Positions 1 to 9,767 of a stretch of 64,000 nt of DNA are shown piece by piece. A program made the translations under genes and the position numbers. Every line of letters begins with the position of its first letter. The first letter of the stretch is position 1. The notes beneath the pieces are model-generated. The model saw only the letters and a list, made by a program, of their open reading frames with translations. It had not been told where the DNA came from and made no database searches. The stretch is from Microbulbifer sp. A4B17 (GTDB lineage Bacteria; Pseudomonadota; Gammaproteobacteria; Pseudomonadales; Cellvibrionaceae): contig NZ_CP029064.1 of NCBI RefSeq assembly GCF_003076275.1, positions 2,056,501-2,120,500 of the forward strand. Reading direction: 5' to 3'.

Positions 1-297
1 ATTTTACGCAGCTTTGACACTAAAACAAACTTAATAAAATCCAATAAGATCATTTTAGTGCCTATATTTTTTCGTATTTTCTTAAACTGTCCGCAATTGA
101 TAATTCTATTTCCAGTGAGGGTTAAATGCCTTTATTAACTTCTATATTGGATTTTTTAAATAATTAATACAGCTGGTAAGGCTGAGAGTAGTCTTAACTA
201 ATCGTACAAACCCCCTATATTGAACAACAAATAGCCTGGAAGCCATTGGGATACCTTGTTAGCCTCTCTTGCAAGCTAGCTAGGAATAGGTGGGGGT

Positions 298-891
298 ATG
301 CAGGAGTCGGATGTTGCCAATCGGCTGATTGATGCTGCGCGAGAGTGCTTTTTGAACGATGAATATCATCGGGTTACAACTCGCCAGATTGCTGCAAAAG
401 CTGGAGTGGCTGTGTCAATGATTCGATATTACTTTGGTAGTAAGGATGGACTCTATGAAGATATGATTCGCCAAACCCTCCTGCCACTGATTGATGCGGT
501 AGAGCAACTCAGCCTTGATGGCGACTGGGATTTTGGGGATTTCTTTGATCTCTATTATTCCACGATGCAAAAGAATCCCAAGTTTCCGGCTTTGATCTTG
601 AAAGTAATGGCTCTTAATCAGGGTCCTGGGAAAAATGTGATTCGTCAGCTCTTAGAGCGAGGGCGCCAGCGGGGATCTCGCCGGCTGGCAGAAATTAAAG
701 GTGAAGAAGCTCTGCCTGACAACCCGAAGTATGATCTGCTCAGGATTTCATTTGTCAGTTTAGCGATGTTGCCGATGCTAGCCAAACCTGTCCTAGAAGA
801 GCAAATGGGGCATGTAATGGACCCCGATTTCTTAAAGCAGCTTGCTGAGTTTAATGGCCGAATACTAAGGTCAGGATTGCAGAGCTTGTAG
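298..891 (+). CDS. TetR/AcrR-family transcriptional regulator
   Basis: A cytoplasmic DNA-binding repressor-type protein of 197 residues, the usual TetR length. The N-terminal helix-turn-helix is clear at about residues 25-48 (TTRQIAAKAGVAVSMIRYYF, then the KDGLYEDM turn typical of the family). The C-terminal ligand domain (residues 60-197) is not recognisable to a specific effector. The ATG follows a G-rich stretch (GGTGGGGGT) that can serve as a ribosome binding site. It lies 73 bp upstream of a methyltransferase on the same strand, so it may control that gene or itself; this is inference from position. Its ligand cannot be predicted. Confidence 0.9.
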   Translation: MQESDVANRLIDAARECFLNDEYHRVTTRQIAAKAGVAVSMIRYYFGSKDGLYEDMIRQTLLPLIDAVEQLSLDGDWDFGDFFDLYYSTMQKNPKFPALILKVMALNQGPGKNVIRQLLERGRQRGSRRLAEIKGEEALPDNPKYDLLRISFVSLAMLPMLAKPVLEEQMGHVMDPDFLKQLAEFNGRILRSGLQSL

Positions 892-964
892 CGATAAGGC
901 CCCGTAAATTGGGGTCGATCTCTTACATCTATATTTAATCAGATGTTATTTCTGAGGAGTTCTT

Positions 965-2107
965 ATGCCCAAATCAATGCAAAGAAATAGAATTCTAAAT
1001 TGGATATTTCAACGTGCTTCCAATACGATTTATAGCATTTGTAATATTCCTAATATTCTAGTGCCTCCGCCATTTCGAGTAATGCAAATTGGGTCGCTAT
1101 TTTGGCAATCTCGATGTCTATATGCCGCAGCGCGATTAAATGTAGCTGATTATATTGAGAGTGGAGTCGTTCCTATAGAAAAACTGGCGAATGATTGTGG
1201 CGCGGATAAAGAGTATCTATATCGATTGATGAGGATGCTTTGCGCAATGGGTATTTTTAAGGAGGTAAAAGCCAGGCATTTTTCACACAATCGAAATTCT
1301 GAGGTGTTGCGCAGTGATGCCAGCAACAGTGTAAAAAGCATGGTGCTTATGCATAACTCCCCAGAATTTAGCATGCCCTGGTTTAACGAATTTGAAAAAC
1401 ATATTAAAGAGGGAAGCGTGCCTTTTGAAGGTATTTATGCTCAAGAGATGTTTGATTATATGAATGATAATCCATCCGTTAGTTCCCTTTTTTCGGATGC
1501 TATGGACACGGTCGATAATCTCACCGGGTTACAATATCTTCAAGATTTTGATTGGAGAATTTTCGATAGGATTATTGACCTGGGTGGGGCGAAAGGTAGC
1601 AAAAGTGCAAGTATTCTTTCTTTATACACGCACATAAGTGCGGTAGTGGTCGATAGGGGTAATGTGGAGGTGTCTGCGAGGGAGTACTGGAAAAATATGC
1701 TGAGTGATTCAGTAGAAGAGCGACTGGACTTCTTTTCGGCAGATATCATTAAAGATATGCTCCCGGTATCTATTAGTGACAAAGATGTTTACTTGTGTAC
1801 AGCTGTTTTTCACTTGCTGAGTGATTGTAAGGCAAAGATACTCCTTGAAAATATCTATTCTTCGATGCAGGAATACCACGCTACCCTGATTATTGTTGAC
1901 GCTGTATTACCCGAGAAAGGCACGGATCTCAATTTGGCCGCCATGGACATGCAGATGTTGATGGGGACTCGAGGTAGGGAGCGAACCGCCAGGGAGTGGG
2001 GGCAGCTATTTAGCGAGAGCCCCTTCTACTTGTTTGAGACGGTATGTGTACGCACTTTTGCAAAACTGATGGTATTAAGGAAGAAAAACCAGTCAACTAG
2101 CTCGTAA
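965..2107 (+). CDS. SAM-dependent O-methyltransferase, COMT-like family 2
   Basis: A 380-residue protein with the layout of plant/bacterial O-methyltransferases (acetylserotonin/caffeate OMT type): an N-terminal winged-helix dimerisation region (about 40-120, with LANDCGADKEYLYRLMRMLC) and a C-terminal Rossmann methyltransferase domain starting near residue 200. The SAM-binding glycine motif reads IDLGGAKGSKS rather than the usual DvGGGxG, so it is slightly degenerate. VYLCTAVFHLLSD corresponds to the region around the catalytic His in this family. A ribosome binding site (GAGGAGTTCTT) precedes the ATG. The substrate is unknown. It stands alone apart from the upstream TetR gene, with no biosynthetic partners next to it. 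Confidence 0.8.
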   Translation: MPKSMQRNRILNWIFQRASNTIYSICNIPNILVPPPFRVMQIGSLFWQSRCLYAAARLNVADYIESGVVPIEKLANDCGADKEYLYRLMRMLCAMGIFKEVKARHFSHNRNSEVLRSDASNSVKSMVLMHNSPEFSMPWFNEFEKHIKEGSVPFEGIYAQEMFDYMNDNPSVSSLFSDAMDTVDNLTGLQYLQDFDWRIFDRIIDLGGAKGSKSASILSLYTHISAVVVDRGNVEVSAREYWKNMLSDSVEERLDFFSADIIKDMLPVSISDKDVYLCTAVFHLLSDCKAKILLENIYSSMQEYHATLIIVDAVLPEKGTDLNLAAMDMQMLMGTRGRERTAREWGQLFSESPFYLFETVCVRTFAKLMVLRKKNQSTSS

Positions 2108-2469
2108 ATAGAGGCACAGATTGTGCGCTGTAACTGATAAGAGGGGGTCTTTTAATTGTTCTGCTTGTTGTATTGGGGTCATAAACAGGTTGTTTGACAC
2201 TGATAGGTACATAGGTATGCCAATTTCTATTTAAAGCCACTGTAGCTTAAAGTGCAGTATTGCCTGTATTGGTTTTATATACGCCTATATTTTACCTGTA
2301 ACCTCTCTCCGTGAGTGGGAAAAAGTTTCCGATGCACAGCATCTATGAAACCCTGTAGGGCAGTCCTTGAGGGCAAAACTACAGCATTTGTGCGTCATCG
2401 GCAGTAGGAGTATCACGGAGTTGTTTAGAGGTCTTAAGCCAATATATTTGAAATTGCTGGATCTTTACC
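2108..2469. other. Intergenic region, no gene seen
   Basis: About 360 bases between the methyltransferase and the binding-protein gene. A short frame starts upstream of the binding protein (2367) but has no recognisable protein features. Promoter elements for the binding protein are presumably here, but none stands out. Confidence 0.5.
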
Positions 2470-3294
2470 ATGTATCTAGTGCCTCGTTTAATAGGCTTTA
2501 TGGTGGTCTTTTCGCTCATTTATGCTGGGTACGCTTGGGCCGACCTGGAAGACAGGGAGCTCATTGCCGGGGTAACTTATGATATTCCCGGCTTGGCCTA
2601 TAGAGATCCATCATCTGGCGCTATCGAAGGCTTTGAACCTGATCTGGTCAGGGCAATTGGAGAAAGATTATTTGGTGGCCCTGGTTATATCAAGCTTATC
2701 CGGGTTCTGGATGAGGATCGTGTACAGGCCCTTCAGGATGGAAGGGTGGATATGGTGGTATCCCAGTTTACTATCACGCCGGAACGGGAAGAAGAAGTAG
2801 ATTTTACAATTCCTTATTACGTCACCGGAGAGGGGTTGCTGGTTCATGAAGATAGTGACATCGAGAGTTTTAGTGACCTGGAGGGTAAGCGAATTGCAGT
2901 AACTAAAGGGTCGCTTTCCCTTAAGCGAATGCGTGCTGTATTGCCTTCACTGAAAGGAGCAAAATTAATAGTCGCTCCCACAAGCTCGGCGACTTTGGAG
3001 GCCGTTCAAAGTGGAAATGCTGATGCAGCCTCCAATGATATTATTAATCTGATACTTTTGCGGAAGGCTTCGGCTTACCCAACGCTATATCGATTGGTAA
3101 ATATTAGTGGAGATTTCCCGCCGAAACCCTTTGGTATCGGTGTCAAGAAGGGCAATAAAGAGTTGCTCGAGCGCCTAAATACAGTGCTGGAAAGCCTTAA
3201 GGCGAGTGGAGAAATTAGCAGGATATTGGACAAAGCCGTTTCCAGCGTGGGGCCAACAAGAGACCCCAGCGATAACCTTAGTGAGTCACCGTGA
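2470..3294 (+). CDS. Periplasmic substrate-binding protein, family 3 (amino-acid type)
   Basis: A 274-residue periplasmic solute-binding protein. Residues 1-24 form a signal peptide (hydrophobic core followed by YAGYAWA). The mature part follows the bacterial extracellular solute-binding family 3 pattern: an ITPEREEEVDFTIPYY block near residue 100, then SDLEGKRIAVTKGSLS near residue 137 and a second lobe. TPER...DFT is the family hallmark. No ABC permease or ATPase gene lies beside it, so it may be an orphan receptor, serve a transporter encoded elsewhere, or have a sensory role. The ligand (polar amino acid or similar) is inferred from the family only. Confidence 0.85.
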   Translation: MYLVPRLIGFMVVFSLIYAGYAWADLEDRELIAGVTYDIPGLAYRDPSSGAIEGFEPDLVRAIGERLFGGPGYIKLIRVLDEDRVQALQDGRVDMVVSQFTITPEREEEVDFTIPYYVTGEGLLVHEDSDIESFSDLEGKRIAVTKGSLSLKRMRAVLPSLKGAKLIVAPTSSATLEAVQSGNADAASNDIINLILLRKASAYPTLYRLVNISGDFPPKPFGIGVKKGNKELLERLNTVLESLKASGEISRILDKAVSSVGPTRDPSDNLSESP

Positions 3295-3351
3295 AGTGAT
3301 TGTCCTGATCTTTGTATCGCTATAGTCATTATCTACTGAGGGGGCACGCCG

Positions 3352-4233
3352 GTGCAGGATACCCATTCGATCTTAGTGGAAACAGATGCGCATGAAGGTC
3401 TTGTTTACGTGCCTTCTCAAAATCGACTGTACTTCTCAAGCGTTCCGAATCTGGATTCTAAGACTCCTCAGATTGCCATTCGTTACTACGATTTTGCTAC
3501 TGGTGAGGTTGTAACCTGGAAGACAAGAAGCAATATGGCGAATAGTATGTGGCTAAGTAATGATAGTGAGCATTTGTTGGTGGCAGAGCAGGGAATAGGA
3601 GGAAACCCTGGCGCTATCAGCCGTATACATCTTTCCGATGGACAACGTGAAGTACTGGTAGATAACTATAAAGGAAAACCCTTTAATTCACCGAATAAAG
3701 TTGTACAGTCACCCTCTGGCTGGATTTACTTTTCTGATCCGAATTACGGGCATAACCAGGGCTTCAAGCCTGAGCCAAAGTTGCCGCCAGCGTTCTATGC
3801 ATTCAATATTTCAACAGAAAAACTAACCCGCTTGGCAAACGAATACATAATGCCCCATGGTTTGGCTATCTCACCAATGGGTACCAATATTTATTTTGGT
3901 GATACAGCGGCTATAGATGGAAAGAGCTCCTACGACCCGAGCAAAACAAAAGACATTTATGTTAGTGCTTTGCTATCCCCGGACCATTTGGGAGACAAGC
4001 ATTGGGTGTTGTCAACTCCAGTGGGGATTCCTGATGGTTTTATTGTTGTTGGCCCGAGAAATGATCTTTGGGTTGCAGCAGGGGATGGGTTGCGCCACTA
4101 TCGCAAAGATGGTTCTCTGGTATTCCTTTACCCTGTTCCCGGTGGGGTGTATAGCGTAGCAACTGATGGAGAAGCTTTTTACTCATCGAGTAATTCCGCT
4201 ATATGGAAAACCGTACCGGGTGGGGAAGGATGA
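3352..4233 (+). CDS. SMP-30/gluconolactonase-like beta-propeller protein
   Basis: A 293-residue protein with the repeating pattern of the SMP-30/gluconolactonase/LRE six-bladed propeller: EGLVYVPSQNRLYFSS at the start, NSPNKVVQSPSGWIYFSDPNYG in the middle (metal-site Asn/Asp region, about residues 121-143), and MPHGLAISPMGTNIYFGDT near 178. Family members hydrolyse lactones or related esters using a divalent metal. A GTG start at 3352 preceded by GAGGGGG is preferred; no signal peptide follows, so it is probably cytoplasmic. It converges with the amidase gene downstream (12 bp gap). The exact substrate is not predictable. Confidence 0.75.
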   Translation: MQDTHSILVETDAHEGLVYVPSQNRLYFSSVPNLDSKTPQIAIRYYDFATGEVVTWKTRSNMANSMWLSNDSEHLLVAEQGIGGNPGAISRIHLSDGQREVLVDNYKGKPFNSPNKVVQSPSGWIYFSDPNYGHNQGFKPEPKLPPAFYAFNISTEKLTRLANEYIMPHGLAISPMGTNIYFGDTAAIDGKSSYDPSKTKDIYVSALLSPDHLGDKHWVLSTPVGIPDGFIVVGPRNDLWVAAGDGLRHYRKDGSLVFLYPVPGGVYSVATDGEAFYSSSNSAIWKTVPGGEG

Positions 4234-4245
4234 TGAGAGAGTGGC

Positions 4246-5628
4246 CTACTTTTTGGGGGCTATTATCCTTTCGATCTCTCTCGCTATAGAGAGTAGTGCC
4301 AAGTCTGCACCGGGCGTCCCATCCAGCTCCAGACCCACAGGTAAGCCATTGGCGCCAGCCCCTATGGGAATACTGATACCCGGGGCGCCAGTGACTGGTG
4401 CTGCGACATTGTTATATATCAGTGTGTCCAGGGTGGGAAGTGTCTTGCCATTTAGCTCAAGTTGATTTGAGGATGTTTCTATAGGTTGTGCTTCTATAGG
4501 TGCTGTTGGAAAAACGATAGCGTCCAGCTGATGTTGTTTGATGATCTCCGAGTAGGTTTCTCGCACGACAGGCAATCTCCTCAAGGCCGTTTGATAGGTG
4601 GAAGCTGAGGGCGCCTCGGGGCCAAGTACCGATTCTTGATAGACCGCTTTTACATCATCACTTTTAATCATTGCTACCACCTCTTCCAATTGTGTTTGTG
4701 GTTGGTATTTCGATAAAAAGTGGGTCATGGCGGTTTCCATTTGATGAAAACCAATGGGGAATCCGACCTCGAGAGCGGCGGTGACTACTGGTGATAGATC
4801 GAATTCTACCAAGTTTACCCCCATATCACAGAGGGCTTTTAGTTGAGCAGTGAAAGACCTGTTGACCCCTGGGGAGAGATTGTCAAACAATGGATGGGCA
4901 AGCCCCAGGCGCAACTGATTGATTGGTTTGTATTTAGGTAGGGAGGTACCGGTCATCACCTCAAACAAGTATGCAGTATCTTCGACATTAGTTGTCATCG
5001 AGCCAACGGTGTCAAAGGCCGGCACAGAGGGTACTATCCCCTTACTACTGAGGCTTCCAGTTGAAGGCCTAAAGCCTACAACGCCAGTTAGGGCTGCTGG
5101 TAACCTGATGGAGCCTGCAGTATCGGTGCCAAGGCCTGCAGCCACGATTCCAGCAGCTACCGCTACGGCGGTGCCACCCGATGAACCGCCGGGGAAGCAA
5201 GAGATGTCCCAGGGATTCCTTACTGCACCGAATGCGGCATTGTTAGAAGTTACGCCGAAGGCGAGTTCATGTAGATTGGTCTTCCCGATCACTATGGCGC
5301 CACACTTCTCTAGTCGCTCAACGACTGGTGCTGAGTTTTCGGGCAAAAAGTTTATGCCAGGGGTCCCGGCAGTAGTTCGCATACCTTTTACATTGATATT
5401 GTCTTTAACTGCGATTGGGATACCTGCGAGAGGTTTCCGGTGACCATCCGATGCCAACTGCTTATCAATGGTTTTTGCTTTCTTAAGTGCACCATGCCGA
5501 TCAAGACGGATAAATGCATTAAGCTCTGAATGAGCGACGGCATTGTCACAAGCTTCTTCAATCAGTGATACCGCAGAGATCTTTCTCGTGAGTACCATCT
5601 CGACAAGGTCATGAAGGGATGTGGTCAT
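4246..5628 (-). CDS. Amidase-signature hydrolase (indoleacetamide/mandelamide hydrolase-like)
   Basis: A 460-residue amidase-signature enzyme that hydrolyses amide bonds. The Ser-cisSer-Lys triad is visible: Lys75 in IAVKDNINVKG, cis-Ser149 in FPGGSSGG, and nucleophile Ser173 in GTDTAGSIR. The length and internal sequence are closer to indoleacetamide/mandelamide hydrolases than to GatA, and no gatC/gatB neighbour is present, so a tRNA amidotransferase role is unlikely. No signal peptide is seen. It is transcribed alone, convergent with the SMP-30-like gene and divergent from the HAD gene. The substrate is inferred only to family level. Confidence 0.88.
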   Translation of the reverse strand: MTTSLHDLVEMVLTRKISAVSLIEEACDNAVAHSELNAFIRLDRHGALKKAKTIDKQLASDGHRKPLAGIPIAVKDNINVKGMRTTAGTPGINFLPENSAPVVERLEKCGAIVIGKTNLHELAFGVTSNNAAFGAVRNPWDISCFPGGSSGGTAVAVAAGIVAAGLGTDTAGSIRLPAALTGVVGFRPSTGSLSSKGIVPSVPAFDTVGSMTTNVEDTAYLFEVMTGTSLPKYKPINQLRLGLAHPLFDNLSPGVNRSFTAQLKALCDMGVNLVEFDLSPVVTAALEVGFPIGFHQMETAMTHFLSKYQPQTQLEEVVAMIKSDDVKAVYQESVLGPEAPSASTYQTALRRLPVVRETYSEIIKQHQLDAIVFPTAPIEAQPIETSSNQLELNGKTLPTLDTLIYNNVAAPVTGAPGISIPIGAGANGLPVGLELDGTPGADLALLSIAREIERIIAPKK

Positions 5629-5807
5629 AGTTTGCTTACTAGCTTCTGATTGTACTTGGGATCTTAGATCATAGAGAGGAAGAAAGTGGGACGATAAGAA
5701 TGATATTGGCTAATTTGATAGCACTAGCCTTGGTCTCTCCGAGAAGTACCTGATAGTGAAGAGTGCGTAGCTCGTTTCTGGGCGTTAAAGTATGAGGGTT
5801 ATGGATT

Positions 5808-6389
5808 TTGAAAGTTGATGTATTACTGTTTGATCTCGGCGGCGTACTAATAGAGCTAAAAGGTCGCCCATTGCCAACCGGCAAAGCGCCTGTGACAGAT
5901 GTCATTATTTCCGGTCCTGTAAGGCAGTTTGAGAGAGGAGAAATCACCACAGAAGAATTTGCAAACGCTTTAAAGTCTCAATTGGAAATAGAGGAATCGA
6001 TAGAGACTATTATCGATCACTTCACAAACTGGCCAGCAGGATTCTATCCAGGAGCAATTGAATTACTCAGTTCTCTAGAGAAAAAGTACAGAGTGGCCGC
6101 ATTGACAAATACCAATGAACTTCACTGGCCGCGCATCACCCATGAATTTAATGCACATAAATATTTGGGCCGAATATTCGCTTCCCACCTTATAGGCATG
6201 GCAAAGCCCGATGAAGAGTTTTTCAAACACGCGCTTGAACAGCTGGAAGTTGAAGCCAGTAGTGTTGTCTACATGGATGATATTCCTAGAAACGTAGATG
6301 TGGCGAATAAGGTGGGTATGAATGCGTTTCATACCAAGGGCTTTGAGTCGGTATTGGAAGTGTTAGAGCGTATTAATGTTCAAAAATAG
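5808..6389 (+). CDS. HAD-superfamily hydrolase (subfamily IA, variant 3-like)
   Basis: A 193-residue cytoplasmic HAD hydrolase, probably a phosphatase. Motif I is LLFDLGGVL at residues 6-14 (nucleophile Asp9). Motif II lies in AALTNTNELHW near residue 97, the motif III Lys in GMAKPDEEFF near 130, and motif IV in VVYMDDIPRNV near 155. A helical cap follows motif I. The start is a TTG codon with a GAGGG ribosome binding site about 10 bp upstream; no in-frame ATG precedes it, and the first conserved strand begins right away. The gene is single and divergent from the amidase. Phosphosugar or nucleotide substrates are both possible. Confidence 0.85.
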   Translation: MKVDVLLFDLGGVLIELKGRPLPTGKAPVTDVIISGPVRQFERGEITTEEFANALKSQLEIEESIETIIDHFTNWPAGFYPGAIELLSSLEKKYRVAALTNTNELHWPRITHEFNAHKYLGRIFASHLIGMAKPDEEFFKHALEQLEVEASSVVYMDDIPRNVDVANKVGMNAFHTKGFESVLEVLERINVQK

Positions 6390-6851
6390 GCTTTTGCTAG
6401 TAAGATAGGTTAGAGATCTAACAGACTATTTTGTAGAGGTAATTACCTGGCCTTTAAAATTTACTTAAACCATCCAGCCATGCCGGCCCTCAAGACGCTT
6501 ACTCTTTCTAAATTGTAATTTTCAGGAGCTTGCTCACGGTTAAGTTCATTTGAATGTTTGTCGGACTATAATTTACACGCAGTTAGTAAGTGCCAGCTTA
6601 GTGAAATATGATCATGATGAGTGTTATTTCTGGGGTCGGCTGAAAATTTGTGAAAAACACTAATAAATTATGGGGTTACGTGAGTAGGGTGAAATTGAGA
6701 TAGTAGTCATAGTGATCGTTTTTGTAGTTTGTTTAATCGTGCCATTTTAGTGTAACTAGCTGATTTCCAATGGGAAACTGTAGTGGTGGCGGCAGATTGA
6801 TTATGAGATAGTAGTCAATATAATAGTGGTCAGAATGATTACTATATAAAT
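6390..6851. other. Intergenic region upstream of the cassette array
   Basis: About 460 bases without a gene. The second half holds two copies of a 14-bp direct repeat and other TAGT/GGTCA-like motifs just before the first cassette boundary at 6852. It occupies the place where an attI site or the end of an earlier cassette would be. No integrase gene is found on either strand. Confidence 0.5.
6696..6817. repeat. 14-bp direct repeat pair before the first cassette
   Basis: TGAGATAGTAGTCA occurs at 6696-6709 and again at 6804-6817, 108 bp apart. The second copy lies 35 bp before the first cassette boundary. Related TAGTGATC and TAGTGGTC strings follow each copy. Direct repeats next to a cassette boundary are a known attI property, but the assignment is not proved. 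Confidence 0.55.
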
Positions 6852-6861
6852 GTTACATGCC

Positions 6862-7203
6862 ATGAGTACACTGAAAGATTTATCAGGTAAAACAGTCACC
6901 GTTTCAAACGGTCACCTTAGCTACGAAATACTTGATGCTAAATCGGAGTTCGTTCCTGTATTAGGCGAGCTTCTGCAAAACCAATTTGGGTATTTGCCTG
7001 TTGGCTCACCAGCTATTGGGCTCAGTGAGGTAGTGGCTGAAATTGAGCTAAATGGCACTAAGTTAGGTTTAGGCTGGGACAACTGGTCTGGAGCTTATGT
7101 TATGGCCTATTGTGAGAGCGGAGATTCATTAATAAAAACAATCGCCAGCTATTTAAGTGATGAGCTAGAGCAACCAAAGTACCGAAAATATGCAAGCATG
7201 TAA
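6862..7203 (+). CDS. Integron cassette 1 protein, hypothetical
   Basis: A 113-residue soluble protein of unknown function with no signal peptide. An upstream in-frame ATG at 6850 exists but straddles the cassette boundary (the core at 6852-6858). The start at 6862 lies just inside the cassette, as is usual for cassette genes, and is preferred. The stop codon TAA is part of the attC 5' box, also typical of cassettes. The sequence has an alternating beta-strand character (VVAEIELNGTKLGLGWDNW) followed by a C-terminal helix. No family is recognised. It has no visible promoter of its own. Confidence 0.7.
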   Translation: MSTLKDLSGKTVTVSNGHLSYEILDAKSEFVPVLGELLQNQFGYLPVGSPAIGLSEVVAEIELNGTKLGLGWDNWSGAYVMAYCESGDSLIKTIASYLSDELEQPKYRKYASM

Positions 7204-7296
7204 CAAGTTGCTCAAGTTCACTCCGGCCGCAAAAGGCGCGGCCTCCGCGGGACAGCCTACACTGCGTTTCGGCTGCCCCTTAGCAAGGCGTTAAAC
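7198..7296 (+). other. attC site 1 (integron recombination site)
   Basis: The 5' box ATGTAAC (7198-7204) is the exact reverse complement of the cassette's first bases GTTACAT (6852-6858), as expected when a cassette carries its own attC. The 3' core is GTTAAAC at 7290-7296. Inside, TTGCTCAAG pairs imperfectly with CTTAGCAAGG, and GGCCGC / GCGGCC give the central hairpin. The length is 99 bp. Confidence 0.88.
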
Positions 7297-7302
7297 GTCA
7301 CT

Positions 7303-7626
7303 ATGAATAAAGCCTTCTTTCTATTACTAGCAATGTTTCTATCAGCGCCCTGTTTCTCTGAAAAGATTCGGTTGAAACCATACGATTGCGGCCCTCTGGC
7401 AAGGGGTGAATTAGGAGTAGTGTTTAGTACTGGCGAGCTTGGTAATGGTCAAACCTATTTTGTGAATGGCAAGGCTAGTGATCTTTGTCCTCAGTTAATG
7501 TCTGAAAAAAGTGTTTCTGGTTACGAGCCTAATTACTGTGCTAATTATGAACCAGTAAACCGAGAGGAATGCGGTGTAATCAAAATATTCACTATTACGA
7601 GGTATCAACATGCTCCCGACACTTAA
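7303..7626 (+). CDS. Integron cassette 2 protein, secreted Cys-containing hypothetical
   Basis: A 107-residue protein beginning with a clear signal peptide (hydrophobic residues 4-15, cleavage probably after CFS near residue 19). The mature part contains five cysteines (positions near 29, 62, 78, 89 and the one before cleavage excluded), suggesting disulfides in the periplasm or outside the cell. No domain is recognised. It is the only gene between the cassette boundaries at 7290 and 7672. Exported products are common among cassette genes in marine gammaproteobacteria, which fits but does not give a function. Confidence 0.7.
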   Translation: MNKAFFLLLAMFLSAPCFSEKIRLKPYDCGPLARGELGVVFSTGELGNGQTYFVNGKASDLCPQLMSEKSVSGYEPNYCANYEPVNREECGVIKIFTITRYQHAPDT

Positions 7627-7678
7627 CAAAGTGGTGTTGTCGCCTTCGGCTGGGGCGCACGAAACCTTGGCGTTAAAA
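7621..7678 (+). other. attC site 2 (short type)
   Basis: The 5' box ACTTAAC (7621-7627) pairs at five of seven positions with this cassette's first bases GTTAAAC (7290-7296). The 3' core is GTTAAAA at 7672-7678. GCCTTCGGC forms the terminal hairpin. At 58 bp it is in the short attC class. It overlaps the cassette 2 stop codon. Confidence 0.8.
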
Positions 7679-7686
7679 GGCAAAAC

Positions 7687-8175
7687 ATGATTACGCAGCA
7701 AGTCACAGCAATCGCATTAAGGCTATTTTCAATCTGGCTTTTAATTCAGCTCATCTTGAATTTGCCAAGCCTTGTAATGCTGTTCGCCAGCGTTGAGCAA
7801 TATCAGCAGCAAGAAATACCTATGGAGGCATATGTTGGCCTCATAGGGGCATTTATCCTAGTCGGGCTCATCGCAGTATTCTTAATCAACAAAGCTGCCA
7901 ACTCAGTTTTAAAGAGTGCCAAATCCAACTCCGAGGCAACACTGAGTAGTGACTCTCAAAAAGTATTGTTTCAGCTAGCAGGTTTATACTTTGTTGTTAA
8001 TGCTCTAGCTTATTTACCTCGCTCACTGTCATTTATACCAAACACAGTGGAAATATCGTCATCAAGCATTTTATGGCCAGCTGGTTTGGTGTTCCAGTTA
8101 GCCATTGGCTTATGGCTTGTTAGCGTGTCTACCTTCTGGCTCAATCTATTTAATAAGCTGCGAGGCCGTACCTAA
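7687..8175 (+). CDS. Integron cassette 3 protein, four-helix membrane protein
   Basis: A 162-residue integral membrane protein of unknown family. Four hydrophobic segments are visible: about residues 8-33, 50-68, 96-114 and 126-148, with a basic polar stretch between the second and third (NKAANSVLKSAKSN). The N-terminus starts 15 bp after the cassette boundary, which supports the ATG at 7687. No conserved motif is recognised. It is the sole gene of its cassette. Confidence 0.7.
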   Translation: MITQQVTAIALRLFSIWLLIQLILNLPSLVMLFASVEQYQQQEIPMEAYVGLIGAFILVGLIAVFLINKAANSVLKSAKSNSEATLSSDSQKVLFQLAGLYFVVNALAYLPRSLSFIPNTVEISSSSILWPAGLVFQLAIGLWLVSVSTFWLNLFNKLRGRT

Positions 8176-8179
8176 TGCC

Positions 8180-8274
8180 TTTTAACAAGGTGTTCAACTA
8201 CACTCCGGCCGCGAGCGGCCTTTGTCGGACAGCCCATGCTTCGCGCGGTCTGCCGGTTATTGAGGGCGTTATAC
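8180..8274 (+). other. attC site 3
   Basis: The 5' box TTTTAAC (8180-8186) is the exact reverse complement of the cassette's first bases GTTAAAA (7672-7678). The 3' core is GTTATAC at 8268-8274. CCGGCCGC and GCGGCC, and GACAGCCC / the GGTCTGCC region, give the folded stem. It closely resembles attC site 1 in its first third (ACAAG..GTTCAA..CACTCCGGCCGC). The length is 95 bp. Confidence 0.88.
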
Positions 8275-8277
8275 CTT

Positions 8278-8571
8278 ATGAAAGATTTAGCTAAGCTCGA
8301 AGACGAAGTACATAACGAAGAAACATTCATTCTATTCTTGGAAGCCCTTGCTGCTGACAGACTAGATGAGGAAGAACATGAGAAGGCCAGTCCAACTAAT
8401 CCATATGGCCGAGGTCATAATGGATGGGAGCATGAGACTATTGGGCAGTATCTTGATGCGTCCGCTGCATGGGCAAACTCATCAATTAATGGTTCGCCAG
8501 TCCTGCCTAAAGAGGTTAATCCTTGGAAACGTATGGCCCAAATATTACACGCTGGAAAAATATACGAATGA
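8278..8571 (+). CDS. Integron cassette 4 protein, small acidic hypothetical
   Basis: A 97-residue acidic soluble protein. The ATG at 8278 lies 3 bp after the core GTTATAC, inside the cassette. A longer frame upstream (from 8236) would run through the attC site and is rejected. Recognisable features are an acidic N-terminal helix (LAKLEDEVHNEETFILFLEAL), a GWEHETIGQYLDASAAWA segment and a final WKRMAQILHAGKIYE. This pattern is known from small cassette-encoded proteins of uncharacterised families (DUF7660-like; recalled, not verified). Its attC was interrupted by the insertion element immediately downstream. Confidence 0.72.
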   Translation: MKDLAKLEDEVHNEETFILFLEALAADRLDEEEHEKASPTNPYGRGHNGWEHETIGQYLDASAAWANSSINGSPVLPKEVNPWKRMAQILHAGKIYE

Positions 8572-8572
8572 G

Positions 8573-8586
8573 GTATAACATGTGAC
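8573..8586 (+). other. attC site 4, 5' remnant cut by an insertion element
   Basis: GTATAAC (8573-8579) is the exact reverse complement of GTTATAC at 8268-8274, the first bases of cassette 4, so it is the 5' box of this cassette's attC. Only seven more bases (ATGTGAC) follow before the insertion element begins. The rest should lie beyond 9673. Confidence 0.8.
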
Positions 8587-8590
8587 TATG

Positions 8591-9713
<1,123 letters not shown>

Positions 9714-9767
9714 TCAATTTACCCGTTAGCGAAAAGGGTTTTCAACATCAGAATCGGGCAAGAACAA

